Assembly (NCBI GenBank): GCA_028291055.1
Contig: JAQGIP010000032.1
Coordinates: 62,001-126,000 of the forward strand
Reading direction: 5' to 3'
DNA from: Caulobacter sp.
GTDB lineage: Bacteria > Pseudomonadota > Alphaproteobacteria > Caulobacterales > Caulobacteraceae
DNA length: 64,000 bases
Positions 26,878 to 35,337 of this stretch are shown here, piece by piece (within the stretch, counting starts at the first letter, position 1; every line of letters starts with the position of its first letter). The notes under the pieces were generated by a model that did no database searches, was not told where the DNA came from, and saw only the letters and a list, made by a program, of their open reading frames with translations. Position numbers and translations under genes: made by a program.

Positions 26878-29136
26878 CTAAAACTTCATTCCGACGCTGG
26901 CGCCGAACATGCGGGGCGCTTGCGGCGTCGCCTGATCAGGGCCTGTCGACCTGGCGATGGTGGCGTAGACGTGCTGATCGGTCAGGTTGTTGCCCCAGAC
27001 CCTCACGTCCCAGACCTTGGATGGCGCCGTCCAGGTCAAGGAGGCGTTGACCATCGTATAGGCCGGCTGGCGCGCACCGTTCTGCGGATCGAAGAAGTAT
27101 TCCGACCGGTACTGGGCGACGGCGAACGCGGAGAAATCGCCCATCGTTGTCGGCCACTTGTACTGCGCGCTGAAGTTGACGGTCGTCTTGGAGGCATAGA
27201 TCAGCTGCTTGCCCGAAAGGTCGGTGGGGACGAGCCGGTAGCCCCCCATGCCGCCGCTGGGATTGACAGTACCGATCGGCACCGGGACGTATCCGGGTCC
27301 GCCCGGAAAATCCTTGTAGGTGGGATCGAGCAGGGTTCCGGTGAGTTGGAGCGTCAGGCCCGTGACGGGAAGCGCCGTGATCTCGAAGTCCACGCCCTTG
27401 ATCTCGGCCTTCGCGGCGTTGGCCAGGGTGTAGAAGCCATTCACGAACTGCTGCACCTGCAGGTTCTTGTAGTTGTAGTAGTAGGCGGCCAGGTTGACCC
27501 GCAGGCGGCCATCCAGCCAATCGGTCTTCACGCCGGCTTCCACGGCGTCGATCGTTTCCGGCTCCACGGGAGCTGAGTTCAGGGTGACGGTATTGAACAC
27601 GCCGGCCTTGAAGCCGCGGCTATAGGACAGATAGCCCATCGCCCTCGGTGCGAAGTTGTGATCGACCGACAGCTTCCAGGTCGGTTGGGAGAAGCGGGCC
27701 GTGCGGGCCGACGGCAGGGTGCTGCCGGGCTGGGTGGTGCGGTTGAGGATCACCGGCACAGCCGTTTCCAGAATCTGGGTGCCCTGGGTTTCCCGGTAGT
27801 CCGCGGTATCGCGCAGCCCGACGGTCAGCCGCGTATCGTCCGTCACCCTATAGGTGGCCTGGCCGAAGGCCGAGAATGAGGTGGTGGTCTGGTAGGCGAA
27901 GATGTCGATCGGGGCGAGGGTGCTGTACCCGTAGCCCAGGAAGGTGATCGGATTGTCGGTCGCCTTGTCGCGATAGTAGAAGGCGCCCACGATCCATTTC
28001 AGCCGCGAATCGGACGTGGACGGAGACAGCAGCTGCACCTCCTGGCTGAAGGTTTCGGTCCAGGGATTGGTGTCCAGAGCCTTGTAGTCGAGGGGCGTGG
28101 CGTCGCTATCGACCGGTCCATGCACTTCGGCCTTGTGATAGGCCGTTATGGATACCGCCTCCACGCCGCCAAAGTCGTGCCATAGCTTCAGGCTGGCGCC
28201 GTACTGGCGGCTGTCGGAGAAGGCCGGCCGATCCAGATCGACATTGTAGAACCCGACATAGTGGCTGAGGTAGGGGCCCGGATTGCCGCCCGGCCCCGGA
28301 GCGCGCCAGGGCAGCGCGCCCTCCGGGATATTGCGGGCCGTACCCACATCCTGGTGGTCCTTGCTGTAGTCGACGATGAAGGTCGCCTTGGTGGTGTCGC
28401 TGGGCTGCCACAGCCATTTGGAGCGGATGGCGAGGTTCCGATTGGTGAAGACGTCCGCGCCCGTCGCCAGGTTCGTCCCCCAGCCATCCTGCTGATCGTG
28501 GTAGAAGACGGCCAGATCCGCCGCCAGGGTGTCGGTAATCCCCGTGGTGGCGTAGAAGTTGGCCTCCACCGTGTTGTAGTTGCCGTAGCCGAGACGGACC
28601 TCTCCATGCCGATCGTGGCTGGGGTCCTTGGTGGTGATCTGAATGACGCCGCCGGTGGCGTTGCGGCCGAACAGGGTGCCCTGCGGCCCCTTGTCCACCT
28701 CGATGGCGGCGATGTTGTTGAACGAGAAGATGCTCGCGTATTGCGAGCCGATGTAGACGTTGTCCACGTAGGTCGACACGCCGGCTTCCGCGCCGGGACT
28801 GGTGATGTTGGAGCCCACGCCGCGCAGGAACGGCGTGCCCGCACCAGGCCCCACACGCCCGAAGGTCAGCCCGGGGGTGACCACGGCCAGGCTGTCCACA
28901 TTGTTCACGCCCTGACGCGCCAGCGTCTCGCCGCTGAAGGCGGTAATCGACACGGGCACGCTCTGGGCCGATTCACTGCGCTTTTGCGCGGTGACGATCA
29001 CCTCTTCGACGGTGTTCGTCCCCGGTTGAGCGTCGGCCCGGGCGCCGGGTTGAGACTGAGCGGCGGCCGGTAGCGACGCCGCGGCGGCCCAGCACGCGAC
29101 CGCACTCCCCAGCAACAGGCTTGTCTTGGACATCAT
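26878..29136 (-). CDS. TonB-dependent outer-membrane receptor
   Basis: 752-aa receptor. The signal peptide ends near residue 26 (LPAAA). The TonB-box/plug start is VEEVIVTAQKRSESAQ, followed by PFLRGVGSN and VDKGPQGTLFGRNATGGVIQI, a plug block common to sphingomonad and Caulobacter receptors of catabolic islands. The barrel ends in the classic MFGASVGMKF with terminal Phe. GGGGAG precedes the ATG. It is divergent from the HbpS-GMC operon across 243 bp that contain three GACC-N5-GGTC palindromes, so both sides are probably induced together. GntR and MFS genes follow on the same strand. Confidence 0.95.
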   Translation of the reverse strand: MMSKTSLLLGSAVACWAAAASLPAAAQSQPGARADAQPGTNTVEEVIVTAQKRSESAQSVPVSITAFSGETLARQGVNNVDSLAVVTPGLTFGRVGPGAGTPFLRGVGSNITSPGAEAGVSTYVDNVYIGSQYASIFSFNNIAAIEVDKGPQGTLFGRNATGGVIQITTKDPSHDRHGEVRLGYGNYNTVEANFYATTGITDTLAADLAVFYHDQQDGWGTNLATGADVFTNRNLAIRSKWLWQPSDTTKATFIVDYSKDHQDVGTARNIPEGALPWRAPGPGGNPGPYLSHYVGFYNVDLDRPAFSDSRQYGASLKLWHDFGGVEAVSITAYHKAEVHGPVDSDATPLDYKALDTNPWTETFSQEVQLLSPSTSDSRLKWIVGAFYYRDKATDNPITFLGYGYSTLAPIDIFAYQTTTSFSAFGQATYRVTDDTRLTVGLRDTADYRETQGTQILETAVPVILNRTTQPGSTLPSARTARFSQPTWKLSVDHNFAPRAMGYLSYSRGFKAGVFNTVTLNSAPVEPETIDAVEAGVKTDWLDGRLRVNLAAYYYNYKNLQVQQFVNGFYTLANAAKAEIKGVDFEITALPVTGLTLQLTGTLLDPTYKDFPGGPGYVPVPIGTVNPSGGMGGYRLVPTDLSGKQLIYASKTTVNFSAQYKWPTTMGDFSAFAVAQYRSEYFFDPQNGARQPAYTMVNASLTWTAPSKVWDVRVWGNNLTDQHVYATIARSTGPDQATPQAPRMFGASVGMKF

Positions 29137-29190
29137 CGTTTCTCCCCTTTTATTTTTTTGGGGCGATGCGCCGCGCCCCCGAAATATCTA

Positions 29191-29203
29191 GACCAAATTG
29201 GTC
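29191..29203. promoter_or_regulatory. Island operator 1 in receptor/HbpS divergent region
   Basis: GACC-AAATT-GGTC; in full GACCAAATTGGTC is a perfect palindrome with 6-bp arms around one A. It lies 55 bp upstream of the receptor ATG, and its centre is 35 bp from the next copy. Confidence 0.75.
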
Positions 29204-29225
29204 AATCTAAGTCCATATTTATTTT

Positions 29226-29238
29226 GACCGATCCGGTC
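29226..29238. promoter_or_regulatory. Island operator 2 in receptor/HbpS divergent region
   Basis: GACC-GATCC-GGTC, a second copy 22 bp after the first. The pair could support cooperative binding at the receptor promoter. Confidence 0.7.
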
Positions 29239-29333
29239 GATTTATGTGAGGCGCTCCACGGACATATAGGCGGCTGATCGGTTCCGATAGTGCTCAATGG
29301 GGTGTTGCGCGTCCCGCCATTCCCACATATTCT

Positions 29334-29346
29334 GACCGTAATGGTC
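29334..29346. promoter_or_regulatory. Island operator 3, before the HbpS-GMC operon
   Basis: GACC-GTAAT-GGTC, 34 bp before the HbpS-like ATG. It is flanked by CT on the left and AAT on the right, so only the right flank keeps the wider ATTGACC/GGTCAAT form. Confidence 0.7.
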
Positions 29347-29379
29347 AATATTTATGCGGCTGAGATCCCCGGAGAAACG

Positions 29380-29850
29380 ATGCTACAGATTCAGCGACTT
29401 TCGGCCGACGACGCCGCTGTCGTCATCGGCGGCGCCCGTGAACAGGCGCAGCGCATCGGCGTGCCGATGTGCATCGCGGTGGTTGACGAGTCCGGCACGC
29501 TGATCGCGTTCGAACGCATGGACGGCGGCAAGGTCCACTCGGTTCAGGTCGCCATCGACAAGGCCTTCACCGCCGCCTCGGCGAGAAAGCCGACCCATGA
29601 ATACAATGCCGCCTGCGTTCCCGGGAATCTGGTCTTCGGGATCCACACGGCCCTGGGCGGCAGGCTTTGCGTCGTGGGCGGCGGCTATCCGATCATCGTG
29701 GACGGCGTCACCGTCGGCGGTGTCGGCCTGTCCTCCGGATCGCCGCAACAGGACATGTCCTGCGCCGAGGCGGGGGTCAGCAGCATCGTCCGCCACCTGG
29801 GCGGCCAGGCGGCACAACCACTCGCAGGATCGGAGCAGGACCTTGGGTGA
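29380..29850 (+). CDS. HbpS/GlcG-like protein (DUF336 family)
   Basis: 156-aa protein of the GlcG/HbpS family. It begins LSADDAAVVIGGAREQAQRIGVPMCIAVVDESG and has the conserved C-terminal GGYPI, GVTVGGVGLSSG and Q-D-x-x-C-A-x-A-G block. Family members bind haem or small molecules and often accompany oxidoreductases; the catalytic role is not settled. ATG 29380 follows GGAG at a 5-base spacing. It starts the plus-strand operon and overlaps the GMC gene by 8 nt, so a partnership with that flavoenzyme is likely. Confidence 0.85.
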   Translation: MLQIQRLSADDAAVVIGGAREQAQRIGVPMCIAVVDESGTLIAFERMDGGKVHSVQVAIDKAFTAASARKPTHEYNAACVPGNLVFGIHTALGGRLCVVGGGYPIIVDGVTVGGVGLSSGSPQQDMSCAEAGVSSIVRHLGGQAAQPLAGSEQDLG

Positions 29851-31579
29851 ACGGTTCGACTACATCGTAGTCGGCGGTGGCGCGGCGGGCTGCGTCCTGG
29901 CCAACCGGCTGTCAGCCGAGTCGCGCAACAGCGTCCTGCTCATCGAAGCGGGCATGGACACGCCGCCCGGGCAGACGCCCGCCGACATCCTTGATCCGTA
30001 TCCGTCGTCCTACACAAACCCTCGCTACCGCTGGCCGCTCTCGGGCCACGCCCTGACGGAAGAGACCTCTCCGCCGATTCCCCTGCTCCATGCCAAGGTC
30101 ATGGGCGGCGGTTCGTCGATCATGGGCATGATCATGCTCAGGGGGACGGCTGAAGACTATGACGGCTGGGCCTCCGCCGGCGCGCGGGGCTGGAGCTGGC
30201 GCGAGGTGCTGCCCTATTTCCGGCGCCTGGAGACCGACCTCGACTTCGGTGGCGCGCTTCACGGAAACGACGGCCCGACCGAAATCCGCCGCCACCGACC
30301 CGACGACTGGCCGCCACTCGCCAAGGCGGCGCGCGCCTATGCCGCCCGGATGGGCCTTCCCTTCGTCGCGGATATGAACGCCGATTTCTCAGATGGCTAC
30401 GGCGCCCTTCCGATTGCCGGAACCACGCAACGGCGCGCCTCAAGCGCCCTCTCCTATCTGACCGCCGACGTCAGGGCCCGCGCCAACCTGCGCATCCTGC
30501 CGGACGCCCTGGCGGAGGCCCTGGTCTTCGAGGGCGCGAAGGTGGCGGGCGTTCGCGTCCGCGCGGGAGGCGAGACGCTCACATTCCGCGCCAGGGAGAC
30601 GATCCTGGCCATGGGGGCCCTGCTGACACCCGCCTTCCTTCTCGCGCAGGGCGTTGGCGAAGCAGAGCAACTCCTTGCCGCCGGCGTGCCGGTGCGTCGC
30701 GCCCTCCCCGGCGTCGGCCGCAATCTGCAAAACCATGCTTCGCTGCTGATCCTGGCTCACCTGCGCGCGGCCGGCGTGCAGCGAAATCCCCAGCGCAATC
30801 ACAACAACACCATGTTCCGCTACACCTCCGGCATAGGTGACTGCGGCAGCGCCGATATGGCCCTGGCGCTGGGAAGCCGCGCCAGTTGGCATGAAGTGGC
30901 CCGGAGGATCGCCCATTTCAGCCCCCTCATCCTGGCGCCGGCCTCCCGCGGACGGGTGAGCCTGCGCGCCGGCGGCGAGGCCCGGGGCAATCCGCTCATC
31001 GAATACAACCTGCTCGGCGACCCCCGCGACGAAGCACGGCTGATCGATGCGATGGGCCGTATCGCCGACCTGCTCGCGGCGCCGGAAGTGTCCCGGCTGA
31101 TCGGGACGCCCGTCGCGGCGAGCCGCCTTGCCAATGCGGCGCGGTTCGAGCGGAAAAGTCGCGCCAACATCCTGCGCACCAAGGCTATTGCGCTGGCATT
31201 TGACCTCTTTCCGGCTCTCGGCGATGGGGCCGTGGGTTCCATGGGTGAGCCCGCTGGCTCGCTCCGGGACCTGCTCTGCGACCCCGCCCGGATGTCGGCG
31301 TATCTGCGCAAGAACATCACCCCCGTCGCCCACCATTCCGGGACCTGCAGGATGGGAGGCCAGGAAGACCCCCTCGCGGTCGTCGGCCCGGAAGGGCGCG
31401 TCCACGGAATCGGTGGTCTCAGGGTCGCCGACGCATCCGTCATGCCGACGGTGCCCCGAGGCAACACCAACCTGCCCACCCTGATGGTGGCGGAGAAGAT
31501 CTCGGACGCCATCCTGGGCCGGAGCGCCCCGGCCGCGGACCTGGGTTCCGGGCTTGCGCACGGCCGGCTTCCGGCCTAG
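29843..31579 (+). CDS. GMC family FAD-dependent oxidoreductase
   Basis: 578-aa glucose-methanol-choline flavoenzyme. The FAD motif is DYIVVGGGAAGCVLANRLS. GMC signature 1 region (KVMGGGSSIMGMIMLRG) and signature 2 region (GALLTPAFLLAQGVG) are present. The C-terminal catalytic His block is VAHHSGTCRMG followed by VADASVMPTVPRGNTN. It oxidises an alcohol to an aldehyde or ketone. I place the start at TTG 29843, with GGAGCAGGA upstream and 8-nt overlap with the HbpS-like gene; no ATG fits before the Rossmann motif. The substrate is probably the imported island compound or its first product (inference). Confidence 0.92.
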   Translation: MGERFDYIVVGGGAAGCVLANRLSAESRNSVLLIEAGMDTPPGQTPADILDPYPSSYTNPRYRWPLSGHALTEETSPPIPLLHAKVMGGGSSIMGMIMLRGTAEDYDGWASAGARGWSWREVLPYFRRLETDLDFGGALHGNDGPTEIRRHRPDDWPPLAKAARAYAARMGLPFVADMNADFSDGYGALPIAGTTQRRASSALSYLTADVRARANLRILPDALAEALVFEGAKVAGVRVRAGGETLTFRARETILAMGALLTPAFLLAQGVGEAEQLLAAGVPVRRALPGVGRNLQNHASLLILAHLRAAGVQRNPQRNHNNTMFRYTSGIGDCGSADMALALGSRASWHEVARRIAHFSPLILAPASRGRVSLRAGGEARGNPLIEYNLLGDPRDEARLIDAMGRIADLLAAPEVSRLIGTPVAASRLANAARFERKSRANILRTKAIALAFDLFPALGDGAVGSMGEPAGSLRDLLCDPARMSAYLRKNITPVAHHSGTCRMGGQEDPLAVVGPEGRVHGIGGLRVADASVMPTVPRGNTNLPTLMVAEKISDAILGRSAPAADLGSGLAHGRLPA

Positions 31580-31580
31580 C

Positions 31581-31607
31581 GGTCCAAATGGTCTTATTGG
31601 TTATAAT
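31581..31607 (+). repeat. Three 9-bp direct repeats between GMC and alcohol dehydrogenase genes
   Basis: GGTCCAAAT, GGTCTTATT and GGTTATAAT lie head to tail in the 48-bp gap. Each begins with the GGT(C) half-site found in the island palindromes. It may be a degenerate internal regulatory site; chance cannot be excluded. Confidence 0.35.
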
Positions 31608-31627
31608 TGATCCGCTCGGAGAGACAT

Positions 31628-32752
31628 ATGTCGGTCGCCCTATCGGTCGTCGCGATACCGCCCACCATGAGAGCCTGGGTCCTCAACGACCCCGGCGATC
31701 TGGAACTCGTCGAAAAGCCCATGCCGGAGCCGGGATCGGCGGAGGTCCTCATCCGGATCGATGCGGTCGCCGTCTGCGCCACCGACCTTGAGGTCATCAA
31801 GGATGGCCCGCCGGCGCGGATCAACGGCGGCCTGCCGTTCAACCAGGGCTTCACGCCCGGGCATGAGTATATGGGAACCATCGTCGGCCTCGGGCCCGAC
31901 GTCGACGAATATCGCCTGGGCGAGCGGGTCAGCGTCGAGATTCATGCCGGATGCGGGCGGTGCAAACGCTGCCGCGAAGGCATGTATACCGCCTGCCTGA
32001 ACTACGGCGCCAACTACGAGGGCAACGACAAGGGTCATCGGGCCAACGGTTTCACGACGGACGGCGGCTTCGCCCAATACGCCGTCAACCACATCAACAC
32101 CCTGGTGCGGGTGCCGGAGTCCATGACCGACGCGGAGGCGGCGCTGGTGGTGACGGCCGGCACCACCATGTACGGCCTGACGGAACTTGGCGGCTTGGTG
32201 GCGGGTGAAAGCGTCGTGGTGCTGGGCCCAGGACCGATCGGCCTGCTGGGCGTCGCGATCGCCAAATCGCTGGGCGCCGCCTGCGTCATCCTCTCGGGCA
32301 CCAGGGCCGATCGCCTCAAGATCGGCTCCGAACTCGGCGCGGACCACACGATCGACGCGACCCGGACCGATCCCGTCGAGGCCGTCCTCAGCCTGACCGG
32401 CGGTCTCGGCGCCGACTATGTCCTCGACTGCGCCGGCACCGAGCAATCGGTGAACCAGGCGATCAAGATGACCAACCGCGGCGGCAAGATCTGTCTGGCG
32501 GCCTTCCCGCACGAGATGGTCAGCATCGATCTCGCCCACGCCGTGCGCAACAACATCTACCTCTACGGCATCCGCGGTGAAGGCCGCAGCGCCACCCACC
32601 GCGCCATGGCGCTGATGTCGGCCGGCCGCTTCGACGCGACCCTGATCCACACCCACACCTTCGGCCTGAGCGACCTTCCGGAGGCGCTGCGGCACGCCCG
32701 CGAACGCATCGACGGAGCGATCAAGGTGATCGTCCGGCCGCAAGACAACTGA
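31628..32752 (+). CDS. Zinc-dependent medium-chain alcohol dehydrogenase
   Basis: 374-aa MDR-family dehydrogenase. Catalytic zinc ligands are C50 and H79-E80 (GHEYMG), and the structural zinc lobe has C109, C112, C115 and C123. The Rossmann motif is VVLGPGPIGLLGVAIAKSLGA. The overall form resembles sorbitol/threonine dehydrogenases. ATG 31628 follows GGAGAG; an in-frame start at 31607 is less good. Third gene of the HbpS-GMC operon, 48 bp after GMC. It could oxidise a second hydroxyl or work in sequence with the GMC enzyme. Confidence 0.92.
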   Translation: MSVALSVVAIPPTMRAWVLNDPGDLELVEKPMPEPGSAEVLIRIDAVAVCATDLEVIKDGPPARINGGLPFNQGFTPGHEYMGTIVGLGPDVDEYRLGERVSVEIHAGCGRCKRCREGMYTACLNYGANYEGNDKGHRANGFTTDGGFAQYAVNHINTLVRVPESMTDAEAALVVTAGTTMYGLTELGGLVAGESVVVLGPGPIGLLGVAIAKSLGAACVILSGTRADRLKIGSELGADHTIDATRTDPVEAVLSLTGGLGADYVLDCAGTEQSVNQAIKMTNRGGKICLAAFPHEMVSIDLAHAVRNNIYLYGIRGEGRSATHRAMALMSAGRFDATLIHTHTFGLSDLPEALRHARERIDGAIKVIVRPQDN

Positions 32753-32766
32753 GCAGGGCCAGGAAG

Positions 32767-33228
32767 ATGGATCACAGGATCGTCGAGATCGCGCCTCCGG
32801 GCCCCGCGGAAGATCCCCTGCGGGACTGGCCGGAGCACCTCCGAAACGAGTTCGAAGCCAACCAGTTCGGGCCCGGCGTCGGCAATGTCCTGGTCTCGGA
32901 GGACGACAGGGTTCGCGTCTGGCACCTGTCGCTTCCACCCGGCGGCTGGCTGACCTTCCACCGGCATGTCCTGGACTATTTCTGGACCACGCCGACGGCC
33001 GGAGTGGCGCGGGGCTACTACGAGGACGGCCGGATCGTCGACGTCCATCATTACCCCGGAGAGACCCGCCACTTCCGGCACGGCCTCGGCGAATATTTCG
33101 TGCACGCCATCGAGAATGTCGGCGACACCGAGTTGATCTTCGTCACCGTCGAATTCCTGAACGGCGACAATCCTCCCATCGACGTGCCGGATGCCATGAG
33201 GCTCCAGCCTCCGGCCGGTGCGCGCTAG
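32767..33228 (+). CDS. Cupin-like protein
   Basis: 153-aa small beta-barrel-type protein. VRVWHLSLPPGGWLTFHRHVLDYFW and ETRHFRHGLGEYFVHAIENVGDTELIFVTVEF look like the two cupin motifs with several His residues that could bind a metal. It lies 14 bp after the alcohol dehydrogenase and 24 bp before the DapA-like gene. Possible roles are isomerase, lyase or dioxygenase step on an oxidised intermediate. I recognise the fold pattern only. Confidence 0.65.
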   Translation: MDHRIVEIAPPGPAEDPLRDWPEHLRNEFEANQFGPGVGNVLVSEDDRVRVWHLSLPPGGWLTFHRHVLDYFWTTPTAGVARGYYEDGRIVDVHHYPGETRHFRHGLGEYFVHAIENVGDTELIFVTVEFLNGDNPPIDVPDAMRLQPPAGAR

Positions 33229-33252
33229 TTCCGATACGAGAAGGATATTGCG

Positions 33253-34209
33253 ATGAGTGAACGCCTGCGCGGCGTGGTGGCCGCGATCACGACGCCGATC
33301 CTGGAGACGGGCCAGCCGGACCTTGAACGCTTCCTGGTCAGGGCGGACTTCCTGCTGAAGTCCGGCTGCGACGGCCTCAATGTCCTTGGGACCACCGGTG
33401 AAGCGACCTCCCTGTCGGTGCGTCAACGCCTGACGGTCATGAACGCGATCGATGGCTCGGCCCTGCCGGTCGACCGGATGCTTGTCGGCACGGGCGCGGC
33501 GGCCGTCGAAGACGCCGTTGCGCTGACCATGGCGGCCGCCGACATCGGCTTTTCCGGAGCCCTGTTGCTGCCGCCCTTCTACTACAAGCCGGTCTCGGAC
33601 GCGGGCATCCTGCGGTTCGTGGACGCCCTGGTCGAGGCCACCGCCGCCCGGCCGATCCGCCTCTATCTGTACAATTTCCCGGCCCTGTCCGGGATCGCCT
33701 ACACACCGGCCCTGGTCTCCTCGCTGGTCCGCAATTTCGGCGACCGGATCGCCGGCCTGAAGGACTCCTCGGGAGACCTGGCCTATGCGCATGAGATTGC
33801 CGCCCTCTCGCCGTCCCTGGACGTCTTCCCGTCCAACGAGGCGACCCTGCTGATGGCCCGGTCCGGCGGGCCCTTCGCCGGCTGCATCTCGGCCACCGCC
33901 AACCTCAATTCCGCCGACTGCGCCCTCGCCTATCACCAGGGCGACGAGGCCGCGCTGGCGCGGTCCGTCGCCGTCCGCGCCCTGTTCGACGGCCTGCCCC
34001 TCGTGCCGGCCGTCAAGGCCATGGTCGCGCGGCTGACGGGCGATGCCGGGCATGCGCGCACCCTGCCCCCCTTCGCGCCCCTCGACGACGAACAGTCGGC
34101 CCTCCTGGCTCGGCGCTATGCGGGCTTGGAAGCTGTCGATGCAGAGAACGCTTTCCGGCGAAGTGGAAACCGGTTCGCCGCCGAAAAGCGCGACAAAACA
34201 AAAAGCTAG
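33253..34209 (+). CDS. Dihydrodipicolinate synthase (DapA) family lyase/aldolase
   Basis: 318-aa class I aldolase-type TIM barrel. The Schiff-base Lys is K170 in AGLKDSSGD, the catalytic Tyr is Y140 in YLYNFPALSG, and the substrate loop is GTTGEATSLS (about 47-56). Pathway DapA proteins make lysine precursors, but a catabolic operon location argues for a retro-aldol or dehydratase role on a 2-oxo acid, as in KDG aldolase or hydratase-aldolase subfamilies. It ends the plus-strand operon, with a hairpin just after it. Confidence 0.88.
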   Translation: MSERLRGVVAAITTPILETGQPDLERFLVRADFLLKSGCDGLNVLGTTGEATSLSVRQRLTVMNAIDGSALPVDRMLVGTGAAAVEDAVALTMAAADIGFSGALLLPPFYYKPVSDAGILRFVDALVEATAARPIRLYLYNFPALSGIAYTPALVSSLVRNFGDRIAGLKDSSGDLAYAHEIAALSPSLDVFPSNEATLLMARSGGPFAGCISATANLNSADCALAYHQGDEAALARSVAVRALFDGLPLVPAVKAMVARLTGDAGHARTLPPFAPLDDEQSALLARRYAGLEAVDAENAFRRSGNRFAAEKRDKTKS

Positions 34210-34213
34210 AGCG

Positions 34214-34236
34214 CCGCTCCGATTCTATCGGAGCGG
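34214..34236. terminator. Hairpin after the DapA-like gene
   Basis: CCGCTCCGAT (34214-34223) and ATCGGAGCGG (34227-34236) form a perfect 10-bp stem with loop TCT, 5 bp after the stop and between convergent genes. There is no T-run, so it may be a bidirectional or Rho-assisted terminator. Confidence 0.7.
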
Positions 34237-34314
34237 ACAACGCTCCAGAGGCCAAGCGCGATCGGAGACAGGCGGGGTTCTCGTCCGCTCGCTCCTCGCG
34301 AGCTCGCCGTCGGG

Positions 34315-35307
34315 CTAACCCTCCGCGAGCACGGTCTCCGGGGCGGCCTCGTTCAGCAGCGCCTCGGCCGCCAGGTAGCGGCGCAGGTTCTCCAGGAAGA
34401 GGTCGTCGTTGCGCGGCGCGTTGCCGTCGCTCATGCCGGACGAATGGGGGGTCAGGCTGACCCGTGGATGCGCCCAGAAGGGGCTGTCCGACGGAAGGGG
34501 CTCTGTCTCGAACACGTCCAGCACGGCATGCTGTGGAATACTGCGGTCGAGGGCCGCCAGCAGAGCGGGCTCCTCCACCAGGCCGCCGCGGCCGACATTC
34601 ACGAAGATCGCGCCTGGCTTCATCGCGGCGAAGAAGGCCGCGCCGGCGAGGTGGTGGGTTTCCGGCGTCAACGGGCAGCAGAGCACAACCACGTCGGCGT
34701 CCGGCAGCAGCGCCGGAAGGTCCGCCGGCGCCGCGATCCGCTCGGCTGAGGGGTCGGCCTCCTGGTGGCGGCGAATGCCGGTGACGTGGGCGCCGAAGGC
34801 CCGGGCGCGGTCGGCGACCCCCTTACCGATGGCGCCGAAACCGACAATCAGCCAGCGCGAACCGTTCACCTCGCGGAAGGCCAGCCGGTCCCATCGCCGC
34901 CCGGCCTGGGAGGCACGGCGTTCGCCGCCCCTTTGCAAGGCGTCCAGCACGCCGGCCAGGACATGTTCGGCCATCCCCACCGCCTGACCATGGCTGGTGG
35001 TGAGGCGCGCGCCCTTCCGCACGATCCGGCCGAAGATCGGATGATCGAAGCCCGCCGCTCCGCTCTGCACCCACCTCAGGGCGGGCGACTTCAGCAGGGC
35101 GGTCATGAACAGGCCGGCGGCCGGGGAGGCGAAGAGATCGGCATTGGCCAGGGCGGCCTCCGGCGCGGCTTCGTCGGCGGAGAGAACGGCGCCGTTCAGG
35201 CGAATCTCGCCGGCGTCGTTGACCAGCAGCGGCTCGACGCCCGGGCCCTGGGCGGCGATCGCCGCATCAAGCCGGCGGTAGGACGGTTCGTAGATCAGCA
35301 GGCGCAT
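34315..35307 (-). CDS. D-2-hydroxyacid dehydrogenase (NAD-dependent)
   Basis: 330-aa D-isomer-specific hydroxyacid dehydrogenase. The Rossmann motif is LIVGFGAIGKGVADRARAFGA, with GRGGLVEE and the catalytic His in VSLTPHSSG. It reduces 2-oxo acids or oxidises D-2-hydroxyacids. GGGAGAG precedes the ATG. It follows the carboxylesterase on the minus strand. A second, truncated copy of its first 33 codons lies upstream of that esterase (36829-36969). It may act on the 2-oxo acid made by the convergent DapA-like enzyme (inference). Confidence 0.92.
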   Translation of the reverse strand: MRLLIYEPSYRRLDAAIAAQGPGVEPLLVNDAGEIRLNGAVLSADEAAPEAALANADLFASPAAGLFMTALLKSPALRWVQSGAAGFDHPIFGRIVRKGARLTTSHGQAVGMAEHVLAGVLDALQRGGERRASQAGRRWDRLAFREVNGSRWLIVGFGAIGKGVADRARAFGAHVTGIRRHQEADPSAERIAAPADLPALLPDADVVVLCCPLTPETHHLAGAAFFAAMKPGAIFVNVGRGGLVEEPALLAALDRSIPQHAVLDVFETEPLPSDSPFWAHPRVSLTPHSSGMSDGNAPRNDDLFLENLRRYLAAEALLNEAAPETVLAEG

Positions 35308-35337
35308 GGCTCTCTCCCAGTTCGTCTATCGGCAATG

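Noticed and set aside
33253-34209. Lysine-pathway dapA
   Set aside because: The active-site residues fit the DapA superfamily, but the catabolic operon context with GMC and alcohol dehydrogenase genes argues against a biosynthetic role, so no dapA symbol is given.
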